Assembly (NCBI GenBank): GCA_001298555.1
Contig: LJCW01000153.1
Coordinates: 1-64,000, forward strand
Direction of reading: 5' to 3'
From: Actinobacteria bacterium OV450
GTDB lineage: Bacteria; Actinomycetota; Actinomycetes; Streptomycetales; Streptomycetaceae
Length of the DNA: 64,000 nucleotides
Shown: in pieces, positions 55,886 through 64,000 of the stretch
Layout of the letters: every line of letters begins with the position of its first letter
How positions within the stretch are numbered: the stretch's first letter is position 1
Made by a program: the position numbers and the translations under genes
The notes under the pieces: generated by a model
What the model was told of the DNA's origin: nothing
What the model saw: the letters and a program-made list of their open reading frames with translations, nothing else
Database searches by the model: none

Positions 55886-56689
55886 ATGACGAGAGAACCG
55901 GACGAACGGGTGAGGGTACGGGCCGCGTACGACCGGGAGATGCGCCGCGACGCATCACCGGACTGCGCTCAGGCACGGGTGGAGCGGACCACCGCGGTCG
56001 TCCGGCAGACCGTCGACGGGCCCGGGTGGAACGGCGTCCTCTGGTCGGACCTCGACGAGGAGACGGCGGACGCGGAGATCGCTGCGCAGGTCGCGCACTT
56101 CGCGGGGCGCGGGGCCGGCGAGTTCGAGTGGAAGCTGTACGGCCACGACCGGCCGGCGGATCTCGAAGACCGGCTGCGCGCGGCGGGCTTCGTACCGGAG
56201 GCGGCCGAGACCCTGTTGGTGGGACGTGCCGACGAGCTCGCCGCGCTGCCGGTGGAACCCCCGGAGGGGATCACGCTCCGGACGGTCACGGACGAGGCGG
56301 GCGTCGACCTGATGATGGACGTCCACGCCAAGGCCTTCGGTGTGCAGCGCCCGGGGATCCGGCACCTGCTGCTCACCCTGCTGAGGGACGAACCGGAGAC
56401 CCTCGCGGCGGTGGTGGCGATGGCCGGGGACACCCCGGTGAGCGCGGCCCGCATGGAGATGCGTCCGGGCTGCTCCTTCGCGGGCCTGTGGGGCGGCGGC
56501 ACCCTCCCCCAGTGGCGGGGCCGGGGCGTCTACCGCCTCCTGGTCGCCCACCGGGCCCGTATCGCGGCGGCCCGCGGCATCCCCTACCTCCAGGTCGACG
56601 CCTCTCAGGACAGCCGCCCGATCCTGCGGCGCCTGGGCTTCGAGGAGCTGGGCACGACGGTGCCGTACGTATGGAGGGCGCAGCGGTAG
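55886..56689 (+). CDS. GNAT acetyltransferase
   Basis: 267 aa from ATG 55886. The C-terminal half is a clear GNAT domain: VDLMMDVHAKAFGVQRPG, AAVVAMAGDTPVSAARMEMRPGCSFAGLWGGGTLPQWRGRGVYRLLVAHRARIAAARGIPYLQVDASQDSRPILRRLGFEELGTT. The N-terminal half looks like a second, degenerate GNAT-like fold (EFEWKLYGHDRPADLEDRLRAAGFVPEAAETLLVG). Such tandem GNAT proteins acetylate small amines or antibiotics. Substrate unknown. Confidence 0.83.
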   Translation: MTREPDERVRVRAAYDREMRRDASPDCAQARVERTTAVVRQTVDGPGWNGVLWSDLDEETADAEIAAQVAHFAGRGAGEFEWKLYGHDRPADLEDRLRAAGFVPEAAETLLVGRADELAALPVEPPEGITLRTVTDEAGVDLMMDVHAKAFGVQRPGIRHLLLTLLRDEPETLAAVVAMAGDTPVSAARMEMRPGCSFAGLWGGGTLPQWRGRGVYRLLVAHRARIAAARGIPYLQVDASQDSRPILRRLGFEELGTTVPYVWRAQR

Positions 56690-56762
56690 CGGGCATCGCG
56701 CCCCGAACCGTCCGCCCCGGCCCGCCTGCCCCGAACCCCGTTCGCCCCGGCCCGGCCGCTTC

Positions 56763-56819
56763 GGCCCGTGCGGGCGGCCCTTCGCCGGCCCGTGCGGGCG
56801 GCCCTTCGCCGGCCCGTGC
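56763..56819. repeat. 24-bp tandem repeat, 2.4 copies
   Basis: GGCCCGTGCGGGCGGCCCTT + CGCC at 56763-56786 and again at 56787-56810, then nine bases of a third copy. It lies in the GC-rich gap before the DinB gene. Each unit contains GGCC and GCGGGC palindromic pieces. Confidence 0.8.
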
Positions 56820-56865
56820 ACCGGTGGCCCTTCCCCGCCCCGCCCGGTGCGGGCAGGATCGGGGG

Positions 56866-57366
56866 ATGGAACGAACGGGACCACCCCTGACCGGGGATGA
56901 GCGCGAGACGCTGCGGGCATTCCTCGACTACCACCGGGCCACCCTCGCCTGGAAGTGCGAGGGCCTCACCGACGAGGAGCTGCGGCGGCCCTCGATGCCG
57001 CCGTCCGGCCTGTCCCTGCTGGGGCTGGTCCGGCACATGGGCGAGGTCGAGCGGCAGTGGTTCCGCCGGACCGTGAACGGCGAGGAACTCCCCCACCTCT
57101 GGTCCGACACCCATGACTTCCAGGCCGCCTACGACGCCTCCGGGGCCACGCGCGAGGAGGCGTTCACCGCCTGGGAGGCGGAGGTGGCCCACGCGCGCCG
57201 CATCGAGGCGGCGGCCGAGTCCCTCGACGTGAGGGTGTACGTGGCCCGCTGGAAGGAGGAGGCCTCACTGCGCCTCGTCATGCTCCATCTGATCCACGAG
57301 TACGCACGCCACAACGGCCACGCCGACTTCCTGCGCGAGGCCATCGACGGGGCCACCGGAGCCTGA
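56866..57366 (+). CDS. DinB-superfamily protein (DUF664)
   Basis: 166 aa from ATG 56866. Four-helix bundle with the DUF664 metal-site pattern: LGLVRHMGEVERQWFRRTVNGEE and LRLVMLHLIHEYARHNGHADFLREAIDG. DinB-like proteins include mycothiol- or bacillithiol-dependent S-transferases and maleylpyruvate isomerases; the substrate here is not known. Its stop is 2 nt from the end of the convergent siderophore-interacting protein gene. Confidence 0.87.
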   Translation: MERTGPPLTGDERETLRAFLDYHRATLAWKCEGLTDEELRRPSMPPSGLSLLGLVRHMGEVERQWFRRTVNGEELPHLWSDTHDFQAAYDASGATREEAFTAWEAEVAHARRIEAAAESLDVRVYVARWKEEASLRLVMLHLIHEYARHNGHADFLREAIDGATGA

Positions 57367-57368
57367 CG

Positions 57369-58103
57369 TCAGGCGGCCCGCCAGTAGCCCAGGCCGTTCA
57401 CCCGCTGCTTGGGCAGGGCCAGGTCCTTGCGCAGGTACGTGGTCAGCGTGCGGGTCGTCGCCGTGTCGCAGGCCAGCCAGACGTACGCCGTCGCCGGGTC
57501 GGCGACGAGCTCCGGTAGCTGCGCCTTGACCCGTTCCACCAGCGCCGGGCCCGAGCGGGCGATCCGCCGGACGTCGTGCCGGGCCGGGTCCAGCCGCAGC
57601 GGGAGGCCGGCGTCGGAGGCGTGCCGGGTCTCCAGCCAGATCGTCGCCGGGGTCTGCGGGTAGGCGTCCAGCAGGGAGTTGATCGCCGGGACGGAGGCCG
57701 GGTCGCCGATCACCAGCAGCCGCTGCGGCTCCGGCGCCGGAGGGGTGAAGCCGGTGCCCTGGACGGTGGCCTCGATGGTGTCACCGGGCGCTGCGGCCCG
57801 GGCCCACTCGCTCGCCGTGCCGTCGTGCAGGGCGAACTCCAGGGTGAAGGTGCCCGCGGCCGGGTCGGGGTCGACGAGGGTGTAGGCGCGGGTGTGCGGC
57901 TTGCCCGCGTTGTCGAACCACAGCCGCACCCACATCGTCGGGTGCAGCGAGTCTCCGGCCGCGGCGAGCAGCCCGCCGTCCGTGACGTGCACGCGCCGGT
58001 AGTGCTCCGTGACGTCTTCGGCGCCCGTGACCGTGAACGTGAAGTCCTTGCCGCGCAGAAGCCGCAGGACCACGCCCTCCCATCCCTTGCCGACGCCCGC
58101 CAT
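57369..58103 (-). CDS. Siderophore-interacting protein (FAD/NAD(P)H ferric reductase)
   Basis: 244 aa from ATG 58103 (GGAGGAG upstream). FAD-binding barrel with AEDVTEHYRRVHVTDGGLL, HPTMWVRLWFDN, HTRAYTLVDPDPAAGTFTLEFALHDG and GPASEW-like ASEWARAAAPGD; then the SIP C-terminal domain RLLVIGDPASVPAINSLLDA and AYVWLACDTATTRTLTTYLRKDLALPKQRVNGLGYWRAA. Such enzymes reduce iron in ferric siderophores inside the cell. An iron box lies 31 nt upstream of the start, so expression should rise when iron is low. Confidence 0.92.
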   Translation of the reverse strand: MAGVGKGWEGVVLRLLRGKDFTFTVTGAEDVTEHYRRVHVTDGGLLAAAGDSLHPTMWVRLWFDNAGKPHTRAYTLVDPDPAAGTFTLEFALHDGTASEWARAAAPGDTIEATVQGTGFTPPAPEPQRLLVIGDPASVPAINSLLDAYPQTPATIWLETRHASDAGLPLRLDPARHDVRRIARSGPALVERVKAQLPELVADPATAYVWLACDTATTRTLTTYLRKDLALPKQRVNGLGYWRAA

Positions 58104-58133
58104 GTGCGACCACTCCTCCCCGTGAGCCTATAG

Positions 58134-58152
58134 TTAGGGCAGCCTAACCTAA
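58134..58152. promoter_or_regulatory. DmdR/DtxR-type iron box
   Basis: TTAGGGCAGCCTAACCTAA. Read on the other strand it is TTAGGTTAGGCTGCCCTAA, which agrees with the Streptomyces iron-box consensus TTAGGTTAGGCTCACCTAA at 17 of 19 bases. It lies between the divergent siderophore-interacting protein and acylase genes and can control both. Confidence 0.88.
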
Positions 58153-58164
58153 ACGCTCTGGGGG

Positions 58165-60303
58165 ATGAGTGTGAGCCTTGTGACCAACACGGACGCGGCC
58201 GGCGCGGACGCCTTCGAGCTCTTCCGGGACGACTGGGGCATCCCGCACCTCCGGGCCCCCGACGCCCACCGCCTCGCCTACGCCCAGGGCCGCGTCACCG
58301 CCCTGGACCGCGCCTGGCAGCTGGAGGTCGAGCGCCACCGCGCCCAGGGTTCCAGCGCCGCCTTCCTCGGCCCGGACTCCGTCGCCTGGGACCGGTTCGC
58401 CCGCCAGTCCCGCCTCGCCGACACCGCCCGCCGCTGCCACGAGGCGCTCGACCCCGACACCGCCGCCTGGGTCGGGGCGTACGTGGACGGCGTCAACGAC
58501 GGGCTCGCCCGGGGCGCCGCCCGCGACGAGCGGTTCGCGCGCACCGGCCACACCCCGACCGCCTGGGAGCCGTGGGTTCCGCTGGGCATCTGGATCGCCA
58601 CCCACATCCTCTTCGCCGGGTTCGCCACGAAGCTGTGGCGCGAGCGCGTGGCCCGCGCCCTCGGCGACGAGGCCGTCACCCTCTTCGCCACCGACGGCCC
58701 CGGCACCGCCGGCAGCAACGGCTGGCTGGTCCCGGGCGACCGGACCGAGACCGGCTCGGCGATCATCGCGGGCGATCCGCACCGGTTCATCGAGGACCCG
58801 GGCGTCTACCAGCAGATCCGGCTCTCCTGCCCCGAGTACGACGTCCTCGGCCTGGCCGTCCCCGGCATCCCGGGCCTCGGCCACTTCGGGCACACCGGCA
58901 GCGCCGCCTGGGCGATCACCAACGCCATGGCCGACTACCAGGACCTGTACGTCGAGCAGCTGCGCCCGGCCGCGAACGCCCGCCCGGACGGGGGCGGGAG
59001 AGAGGACGGAGGCGAGGGCGAGGGCGGGGGCATCGAGGCCCTCGGCCCCGACGGCACCTGGGAGCCCGTCCACCGGCACACCGAGACCATCACCGTCGCC
59101 GGCGCCGACCCGGTCGAGGTCGAGGTGCTGGAGACCGCCCGCGGCCCGGTGATCACGCACGGCGGCACGGCCGACCAGACGCTCTCGCTCCGCTACCCGC
59201 CGCGCGTCCGCCGCGATCTCGGCTTCGCCGCCCTGCCCGCCCTGCTGCGCGCCCGTACCGTCGCGGACCTCGACCGGGCGCTCGACGGCTGGGCCGAGCC
59301 CGTCAACGTCGTCCACGCCGCCGACTCCGAGGGCGGCCTGCTGCACCGTGTGGCCGGCGCGGTCCCGCTGCGCCACCGGGCCAACCGGCTGCGCCCGGTG
59401 CCCGCCTGGGACCCGCAGTACGCCTGGCGGGGCTGGGCCGAGACCCCCGCCGAGCCCGTGCAGGGCTTCGCCGTCATGGCCAACGCGCGCGGCATCGCCT
59501 CGCCGCTCGGCGTGGAGTTCGCGCCCCCGCACCGCGCCGACCGCATCCGCGAGCTGCTCTCCGGCTCGGCGCACTGGTCCCCGAAGGCGATGGCCGACGT
59601 GCACCGGGACACCCGCCTGGCCTCGGCCGCGCCCCTGCTGGCCCTGCTGCCCGGGCTCGACGGCCTGTCCCCGGCCGCGCTGGCGCTGCGCACCCGACTG
59701 CTCGCCTGGGACCGGCACATGGCCGCCGAGAGCACCGACGCCACCGTCTTCTCGGCGTTCCGGGCCCGCGTCGTGCGCCGCCTCGCCGCCGATCCCGCCC
59801 TCGCCGGGCTGGCGGGGGCGCCGACCGGCCCCGAGGTGTTCCACCCCTGGCTGTACCTGGTCCCCCGCGTCGGCTACGCCCTGGAGGGCCTGCTGACCAC
59901 CGCCCTGCTGCCGGCCCTCGACCGGGCGGCCCACGTACGCGCCGCCCTGGAGGAGACCGCCGCCGCGGACACCCCCGACACGCCGTGGTCCGCAGTGCAC
60001 CGCCTCGCGCCCTGGTCGGCGCTGCCCGACCCGGACGCACAGTGGCCCGGCCTCGGCGGCGACCACGACTGCGTGAACGCCACCTCCACGGTGCCCGGTT
60101 TCACCGATCTCACCGCCCGCGCTTCGGCGGCCCGCTACGTGTGGGACCTTGCCCGCCGCGAGGACAGCCGCTGGGCGGTCCCGCTCGGCGCGGACGGCGT
60201 GACCGGATCGCCCCACCACCTCGACCAGCTCCCGTTCTGGGCGCAGTGCGAGCTCGTCCCGGTCGTCACCGACTGGGCCCTTCTCACCAAGGAATCCGTA
60301 TGA
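58165..60303 (+). CDS. Penicillin acylase-family (Ntn) hydrolase, iron-regulated
   Basis: 712 aa from ATG 58165; GTG 58171 has better ribosome-site spacing and is an alternative. Ntn-hydrolase of the penicillin acylase/PvdQ family: N-terminal alpha part (RDDWGIPHLRAPDAHRLAYAQGRVTALDRAWQLE), linker, then the autoprocessing site with nucleophile Ser184 in GTAGSNGWLVPGDRT, HRFIEDPGVYQQIRL, GLGHFGHTGSAAWAITN. No signal peptide is seen, whereas classical members are exported, so it probably acts in the cytoplasm. Starts 12 nt after the iron box and overlaps the next gene by 4 nt. A role in cutting or maturing an amide-containing siderophore is inferred from context. Confidence 0.88.
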   Translation: MSVSLVTNTDAAGADAFELFRDDWGIPHLRAPDAHRLAYAQGRVTALDRAWQLEVERHRAQGSSAAFLGPDSVAWDRFARQSRLADTARRCHEALDPDTAAWVGAYVDGVNDGLARGAARDERFARTGHTPTAWEPWVPLGIWIATHILFAGFATKLWRERVARALGDEAVTLFATDGPGTAGSNGWLVPGDRTETGSAIIAGDPHRFIEDPGVYQQIRLSCPEYDVLGLAVPGIPGLGHFGHTGSAAWAITNAMADYQDLYVEQLRPAANARPDGGGREDGGEGEGGGIEALGPDGTWEPVHRHTETITVAGADPVEVEVLETARGPVITHGGTADQTLSLRYPPRVRRDLGFAALPALLRARTVADLDRALDGWAEPVNVVHAADSEGGLLHRVAGAVPLRHRANRLRPVPAWDPQYAWRGWAETPAEPVQGFAVMANARGIASPLGVEFAPPHRADRIRELLSGSAHWSPKAMADVHRDTRLASAAPLLALLPGLDGLSPAALALRTRLLAWDRHMAAESTDATVFSAFRARVVRRLAADPALAGLAGAPTGPEVFHPWLYLVPRVGYALEGLLTTALLPALDRAAHVRAALEETAAADTPDTPWSAVHRLAPWSALPDPDAQWPGLGGDHDCVNATSTVPGFTDLTARASAARYVWDLARREDSRWAVPLGADGVTGSPHHLDQLPFWAQCELVPVVTDWALLTKESV

Positions 60304-60899
60304 CCAGCAACAGCGCCTCCACCCGGCAGCCCGTCTACGCCCAGCGCGTCGAGGGCCTCGGCACGATCACCCTCACCCCCGTCGACCCGGCCGCCGACGC
60401 CGCGCTGATCCACTCCTGGGTCACCGAGGAGCGGGCCCGTTTCTGGGGCATGGGCGAGGCCAGCCGCGAGCTCGTCCGGGAGATCTACGAGGACGTCGAC
60501 CGCCGCACCACGCACCACGCGTTCCTGGCGCGCCGCGACGGCGAGCCGGTCGCGCTGTTCCAGACGTACGACTGCGCCGAGGACCGCGTCGGCGAGTGCT
60601 ACGAGGTGCAGCCCGGGGACACCGGCGTGCACCTGCTGATCGGCCCGGCGCGCGGTGCGGCCGAGAGCGGGTTCAGCTCGGGCCTGGTCGGGGCGTTCCT
60701 CTCGTACGTCCTCTCGGGGGGGACCACGCGCCGGGTGGTGGCGGAGCCCGACGCGCGCAACGAGAAGGCCATCGCCCGCCTGGTGCGCAGCGGGTTCGAG
60801 CTCGGCCCCGAGGTCGAGCTTCCGGAGATCGACCTGCCCGAGGTCCACCTGCCGGCGAAGCGGGCCCGCCTCGCCTTCTTCCGCCCCGGGGCAAACTGA
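60300..60899 (+). CDS. AlcB/IucB-like siderophore acyltransferase
   Basis: 199 aa from ATG 60300, sharing ATGA with the acylase stop. Acetyltransferase of the hydroxamate-siderophore type (Acetyltransf_8): LTPVDPAADAALIHSWVTEERARFWGMGEAS, HHAFLARRDGEPVALFQTYDCAEDRVGECYEVQPGDTGVHLLIGPARGAAESGFSSGL, VVAEPDARNEKAIARLVRSGFELGPEVELP. Homologues acylate N-hydroxylysine, N-hydroxyornithine or N-hydroxydiamines. No hydroxylase or NIS synthetase gene is in the window, so it must serve a pathway encoded elsewhere or a different amine. Confidence 0.88.
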   Translation: MTSNSASTRQPVYAQRVEGLGTITLTPVDPAADAALIHSWVTEERARFWGMGEASRELVREIYEDVDRRTTHHAFLARRDGEPVALFQTYDCAEDRVGECYEVQPGDTGVHLLIGPARGAAESGFSSGLVGAFLSYVLSGGTTRRVVAEPDARNEKAIARLVRSGFELGPEVELPEIDLPEVHLPAKRARLAFFRPGAN

Positions 60900-60939
60900 C
60901 CGTTCCGATTGACCGTGTGATTCCGGCCACGCCAGACTG

Positions 60940-62811
60940 ATGCCCACTCAAAGCATCGGCGCTGGGGGGAAATTGACCAGCCAGAATCTGCACATCGGCC
61001 CGGACGCGGCAGCCGACCGGTACCGGCTGCTCCGGTCGATCGGGCGCGGCGGGGAGGCCGTTCTCTACCTCGCGGAGATCGAGCTCGCGGGCGGCGGCGA
61101 ACCGGTGGTCGTCAAGGTGCTCGACTCCAAGACGACCATGACGCCCGACGAGTTCGACCGGATCAGCCGCAAGTGGAACGAGCAGGCCGAGCTCCTGCGC
61201 TTCGTGCACCGCCCGGGCGTCGTCGGCGTCCGGGAGCACTTCGAGGGACCGCCGATCCACCGGCCGGGGGAGTCCGGGACGCTGACCGGTCGGGCCCTCG
61301 TCCTCGTGATGAACCACGTCGACGGGCTCGACCTGCGCGACTGGCGGGCCGAACGGAACCTCGCCACCCCCGCCGAGCGGCGCGAGGTGATGCGCACGCT
61401 GGAGCAGCTGGCCGACGTCCTGGACTGGCTGCACTCCGGGAAGGCCACCCCGTCCGGGCGCCAGGTCATCCACGGTGACCTGTCACCGGGCAATGTGATG
61501 GTGGACGGCCATGGGCAGGCGACCCTGGTGGACTTCGGGCTCAGCAAGCTGACCGCCGACCACCAGACGGCGGAGGTGTGGTTCACCCCGGGGTACGCGG
61601 CGCCCGAGGTCTTCGACGGCAAGCGCACCCCGGCGGCGGACCGCTACGCCTTCGGGGCCATCGCGTACTTCCTGCTGAGCGGCGAATCGCCGCCCAACTC
61701 CCCGGAGCAGCTGGCCCGCGCGATGGCTGCGCTGCCACAGATCGCGGTACTGGACGCCGAGCGGCGCGAGCGGATCACCGCCGTCTACGCGGGTGATCCG
61801 TCGCAGCGCCCCGTGAGCCTGGCCGGCTGGATGAAGGACGTACGGCACGCGGTCGTGTCCACGACCTCCTCCACCTCGCAGCGGGCGGTGCAGGACGCGG
61901 TCCCGGCGCCGGTGCCGGTCAAGCCCGTGGTGCCTCCGCAGCCCGCGAGCCCGCCGCCGACGGCGGCGCCGGTTCACACGCCGGTGCAGACGCCCCCGTA
62001 CTCCCCTCCCCCGCCGGCCCCGGACGGCCGGCCGCTGCCGCAGCCACAACCCCAGCCGCAGACCCTGCCGGAGCACGTGCCCGCCGGGTACGGGCCGACG
62101 TACCCGCTGCACGAGTCCCCGCCGCCGGTGCCCGCCGCACCGAGGAGGCGCCGGGCCGCGATCGTCCTGGGCTCGGTGGCCACCGTCCTGGTCATCGCGG
62201 CGCTCGTGGTACTCGGCGTACGGCTGCTGGCCAAGGACAAGGGCGACGACCGGGCCTCGGGCGGCAAGGGCGGCAGCTCCGCCTCCGACGCGGTCACACC
62301 GGACGAGGAGTCCCCGACGCCCACCCCCTCACCGAGCGCGAGCGCGAGCGGCAGCGACGACTCCGGTGCGACGCCCGACCCCACCGCGAGCGGTACCCGC
62401 CCGGGCGGCATCGCGGCCGACATCAAGGCCGCCGACCTGACCCAGCTGACGCCCATCGCGGGCCTGGGAAACTTCAGCGTGGGAGCCGCGAAGATCAACA
62501 CCAGGCAGTACGGGGCGGCCTTCATCGCCAACCCCGACTGCAACGACGAGGCGATCACCGAGTTCGACCTCAACCGCGAGTGGAAGCACCTGGAGTTCAC
62601 CGCCGGCATCGACGACGGCTCCACGCACGAGAAGGGCCGGGTCAGCATCTCGCTCGACGGGAAGCCCGCGGCCTTCTCGGAGCTCGTCGAGCTCGGCAAG
62701 CCGGCCACGAAGTCGGTGGACGTGACCGACGCCCTGCGGCTGCGCGTCAAGGTGGACATGGGCTGCGACAACGGCACCGTCGTCATCGCCGCCCCGCAGC
62801 TCACCCGCTGA
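60940..62811 (+). CDS. Membrane Ser/Thr protein kinase with extracellular NPCBM-like domain
   Basis: 623 aa from ATG 60940. Kinase domain (about 25-290): IGRGGEAVLY (34-43), Lys59, HGD at 178-180 in place of HRD with Asn185, DFG at 198-200, YAAPE. The catalytic Asp180 and Asn185 are present, so activity is likely despite the HGD change. A Pro-rich linker (about 310-400), one TM (about 410-432), a Ser/Pro/Asp linker and a C-terminal beta domain (FDLNREWKHLEFTAGIDDGSTHEKGRVSISLDGK) resembling NPCBM carbohydrate-binding modules outside the cell. It may sense glycans or cell wall. 40 nt after the acetyltransferase. Confidence 0.86.
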   Translation: MPTQSIGAGGKLTSQNLHIGPDAAADRYRLLRSIGRGGEAVLYLAEIELAGGGEPVVVKVLDSKTTMTPDEFDRISRKWNEQAELLRFVHRPGVVGVREHFEGPPIHRPGESGTLTGRALVLVMNHVDGLDLRDWRAERNLATPAERREVMRTLEQLADVLDWLHSGKATPSGRQVIHGDLSPGNVMVDGHGQATLVDFGLSKLTADHQTAEVWFTPGYAAPEVFDGKRTPAADRYAFGAIAYFLLSGESPPNSPEQLARAMAALPQIAVLDAERRERITAVYAGDPSQRPVSLAGWMKDVRHAVVSTTSSTSQRAVQDAVPAPVPVKPVVPPQPASPPPTAAPVHTPVQTPPYSPPPPAPDGRPLPQPQPQPQTLPEHVPAGYGPTYPLHESPPPVPAAPRRRRAAIVLGSVATVLVIAALVVLGVRLLAKDKGDDRASGGKGGSSASDAVTPDEESPTPTPSPSASASGSDDSGATPDPTASGTRPGGIAADIKAADLTQLTPIAGLGNFSVGAAKINTRQYGAAFIANPDCNDEAITEFDLNREWKHLEFTAGIDDGSTHEKGRVSISLDGKPAAFSELVELGKPATKSVDVTDALRLRVKVDMGCDNGTVVIAAPQLTR

Positions 62812-62886
62812 GCCGCACCGGACCGGGACGGCCCGCACGGCCCGCACGGGACGGGCTCACGGGACGCACAGGACGTACGGGACGCA

Positions 62887-62923
62887 CGGCGGCCCCGCAC
62901 CGGACACCGGTGCGGGGCCGCCG
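62887..62923. terminator. Bidirectional terminator
   Basis: CGGCGGCCCCGCACCGG (62887-62903) with its exact complement at 62907-62923, loop ACA, between the convergent kinase and gatB. Confidence 0.88.
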
Positions 62924-62940
62924 CCGTACGCGGGGTGCTG

Positions 62941-64000
62941 CTACTCGGAGACGCCCAGGCGCTCCAGGATGAGCTCCTTGACGCGGGCCGCGTCGGCCTG
63001 CCCGCGCGTGGTCTTCATGACCGCGCCGACCAGTGCGCCGACGGCCGCGATCTTGCCGCCGCGGATCTTGTCGGCGATGGCCGCGTTGCCCGCGATGGCC
63101 TCGTCGACGGCCGCGCCGAGCGCGCCCTCGTCCGAGACGACCTTCAGGCCGCGCTTCTCGACGACCTCGTCCGGGGTGCCCTCGCCGCCGAGGACGCCTT
63201 CCAGCACCTGGCGGGCCAGCTTGTCGTTCAGCTCGCCGGCCGCGACCAGGGCCGCGACGCGCGCGACCTGTGCCGGGGTGATCGGCAGCTCGTCGACGAC
63301 GACGCCCTGCTCGTTGGCGTTGCGGGCCAGCTCGCCCATCCACCACTTGCGCGCGGCGGTCGAGTCGGCGCCCTCCTCGATGGTGGCGACGATGGAGTCC
63401 ACCGCGCCCGCGTTGAGGATCGACTGCATGTCGTGCTCGCTGACGCCCCACTCCTCGCGGAGCCGGTTGCGGCGCACGCGCGGCATCTCGGGCAGGCCCG
63501 CGCGCAGTTCCTCGACCCAGTCGCGGGCCGGGGCGACGGGGACCAGGTCGGGCTCCGGGAAGTACCGGTAGTCCTCGGCGTTGTCCTTGATGCGGCCGGC
63601 GGTGGTGGAGCCGTCCTCCTCGTGGAAGTGCCGGGTCTCCTGCACGATCGTGCCGCCGGACGACAGCACCGCCGCGTGGCGCTGGATCTCGAAGCGGGCG
63701 GCGCGCTCGACGGAGCGCAGCGAGTTGACGTTCTTCGTCTCGCTGCGGGTGCCGAACTCGGAGTCGGGGGTCGGGCGCAGCGACAGGTTCACGTCGCAGC
63801 GCATCTGGCCCTTGTCCATGCGGGCCTCGGAGACGCCGAGCGCCTTGATGACCTCGCGCAGCTCGGCGACGTACGCCTTGGCGACCTCGGGGGCCCGCAC
63901 GCCCGCGCCCTCGATCGGCTTGGTGACGATCTCGATGAGCGGGATGCCGGCGCGGTTGTAGTCCAGCAGGGAGTGGGACGCGCCGTGGATACGGCCGGTG
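62941..64000 (-). CDS. gatB: Asp/Glu-tRNA amidotransferase subunit B (5' part outside window)
   Basis: The frame is open to the right window edge, so the N-terminus is missing; about 352 codons are seen of an expected 500. The visible start includes [27 protein letters not shown], then [29 protein letters not shown] and [35 protein letters not shown], the GatB kinase/transamidase core. The C-terminal GatB/YqeY domain follows ([16 protein letters not shown]). GatB phosphorylates and transamidates Glu-tRNA(Gln) or Asp-tRNA(Asn). A GTG at 63900 is internal, not the start. Confidence 0.95.
   Translation of the reverse strand, partial: TGRIHGASHSLLDYNRAGIPLIEIVTKPIEGAGVRAPEVAKAYVAELREVIKALGVSEARMDKGQMRCDVNLSLRPTPDSEFGTRSETKNVNSLRSVERAARFEIQRHAAVLSSGGTIVQETRHFHEEDGSTTAGRIKDNAEDYRYFPEPDLVPVAPARDWVEELRAGLPEMPRVRRNRLREEWGVSEHDMQSILNAGAVDSIVATIEEGADSTAARKWWMGELARNANEQGVVVDELPITPAQVARVAALVAAGELNDKLARQVLEGVLGGEGTPDEVVEKRGLKVVSDEGALGAAVDEAIAGNAAIADKIRGGKIAAVGALVGAVMKTTRGQADAARVKELILERLGVSE

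Noticed and set aside
56763..56819. CRISPR-like repeats
   Set aside because: Direct tandem copies with no spacers and no cas genes.
63870..63900. gatB start at GTG 63900
   Set aside because: Coding with conserved GatB residues continues upstream to the window edge.

Overview
The window is high-GC chromosomal DNA of a Streptomyces (or very close relative). The signs are GTG/TTG starts, purine-rich ribosome binding sites, two conservon (cvn) operons, an actinobacterial acyl-CoA carboxylase beta/epsilon pair, a DmdR-type iron box and a PHO box. The gene order (cvn - accEB - cimA - urease - ilvE - leuB - put - serA - ilvCNB - cdgE - gatB) is what I remember from the conserved core of Streptomyces chromosomes. 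That comparison is from memory, not a search.

Layout. 1-6.6 kb: the end of one conservon and a complete second one, with almost identical B and D genes. 6.6-7.4 kb: a frameshifted remnant of what looks like a NACHT NTPase. 7.4-11.5 kb: accE/accB, a YceI protein and an envelope protein. 11.6-13.5 kb: cimA behind an attenuator-like leader. 13.5-19.4 kb: an apparent operon ureAB-ureC-agmatine deiminase-tetR, divergent from an NCS1 permease across three palindromes. 19.4-23 kb: lipoprotein, ilvE, leuB (with a 35-bp palindrome upstream) and a 42-aa peptide gene. 23-29.3 kb: accessory genes, namely LysR/oxidoreductase, a Tat phospholipase C with a PHO box, an AAC(2')-I type acetyltransferase and MarR/oxidoreductase. 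29.4-33.3 kb: proline catabolism with a PucR regulator. 33.3-35.7 kb: TetR/MFS pump with three phased operators. 35.8-41.4 kb: serA and ilvC-ilvN-ilvB behind a classical leader-peptide attenuator. 41.4-44.4 kb: a c-di-GMP protein. 44.6-57.4 kb: mixed oxidoreductases, a large LuxR regulator, an MMPL exporter, acetyltransferases and small proteins. 57.4-60.9 kb: an iron-box divergon of siderophore-interacting protein, penicillin-acylase-family hydrolase and AlcB-like acetyltransferase. 60.9-64 kb: a membrane Ser/Thr kinase and the 3' part of gatB.

How the genes work together. Branched-chain amino acid synthesis is spread over four transcription units (cimA, ilvE, leuB, ilvBNC); three carry their own visible control element (two attenuators and one palindrome). 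Nitrogen and carbon salvage is represented by put/pru and by the urease-agmatine deiminase operon. Most accessory pairs are divergent regulator/target pairs with palindromic operators between them. The least explained units are the orphan urease operon and the iron-box acylase/acetyltransferase pair.
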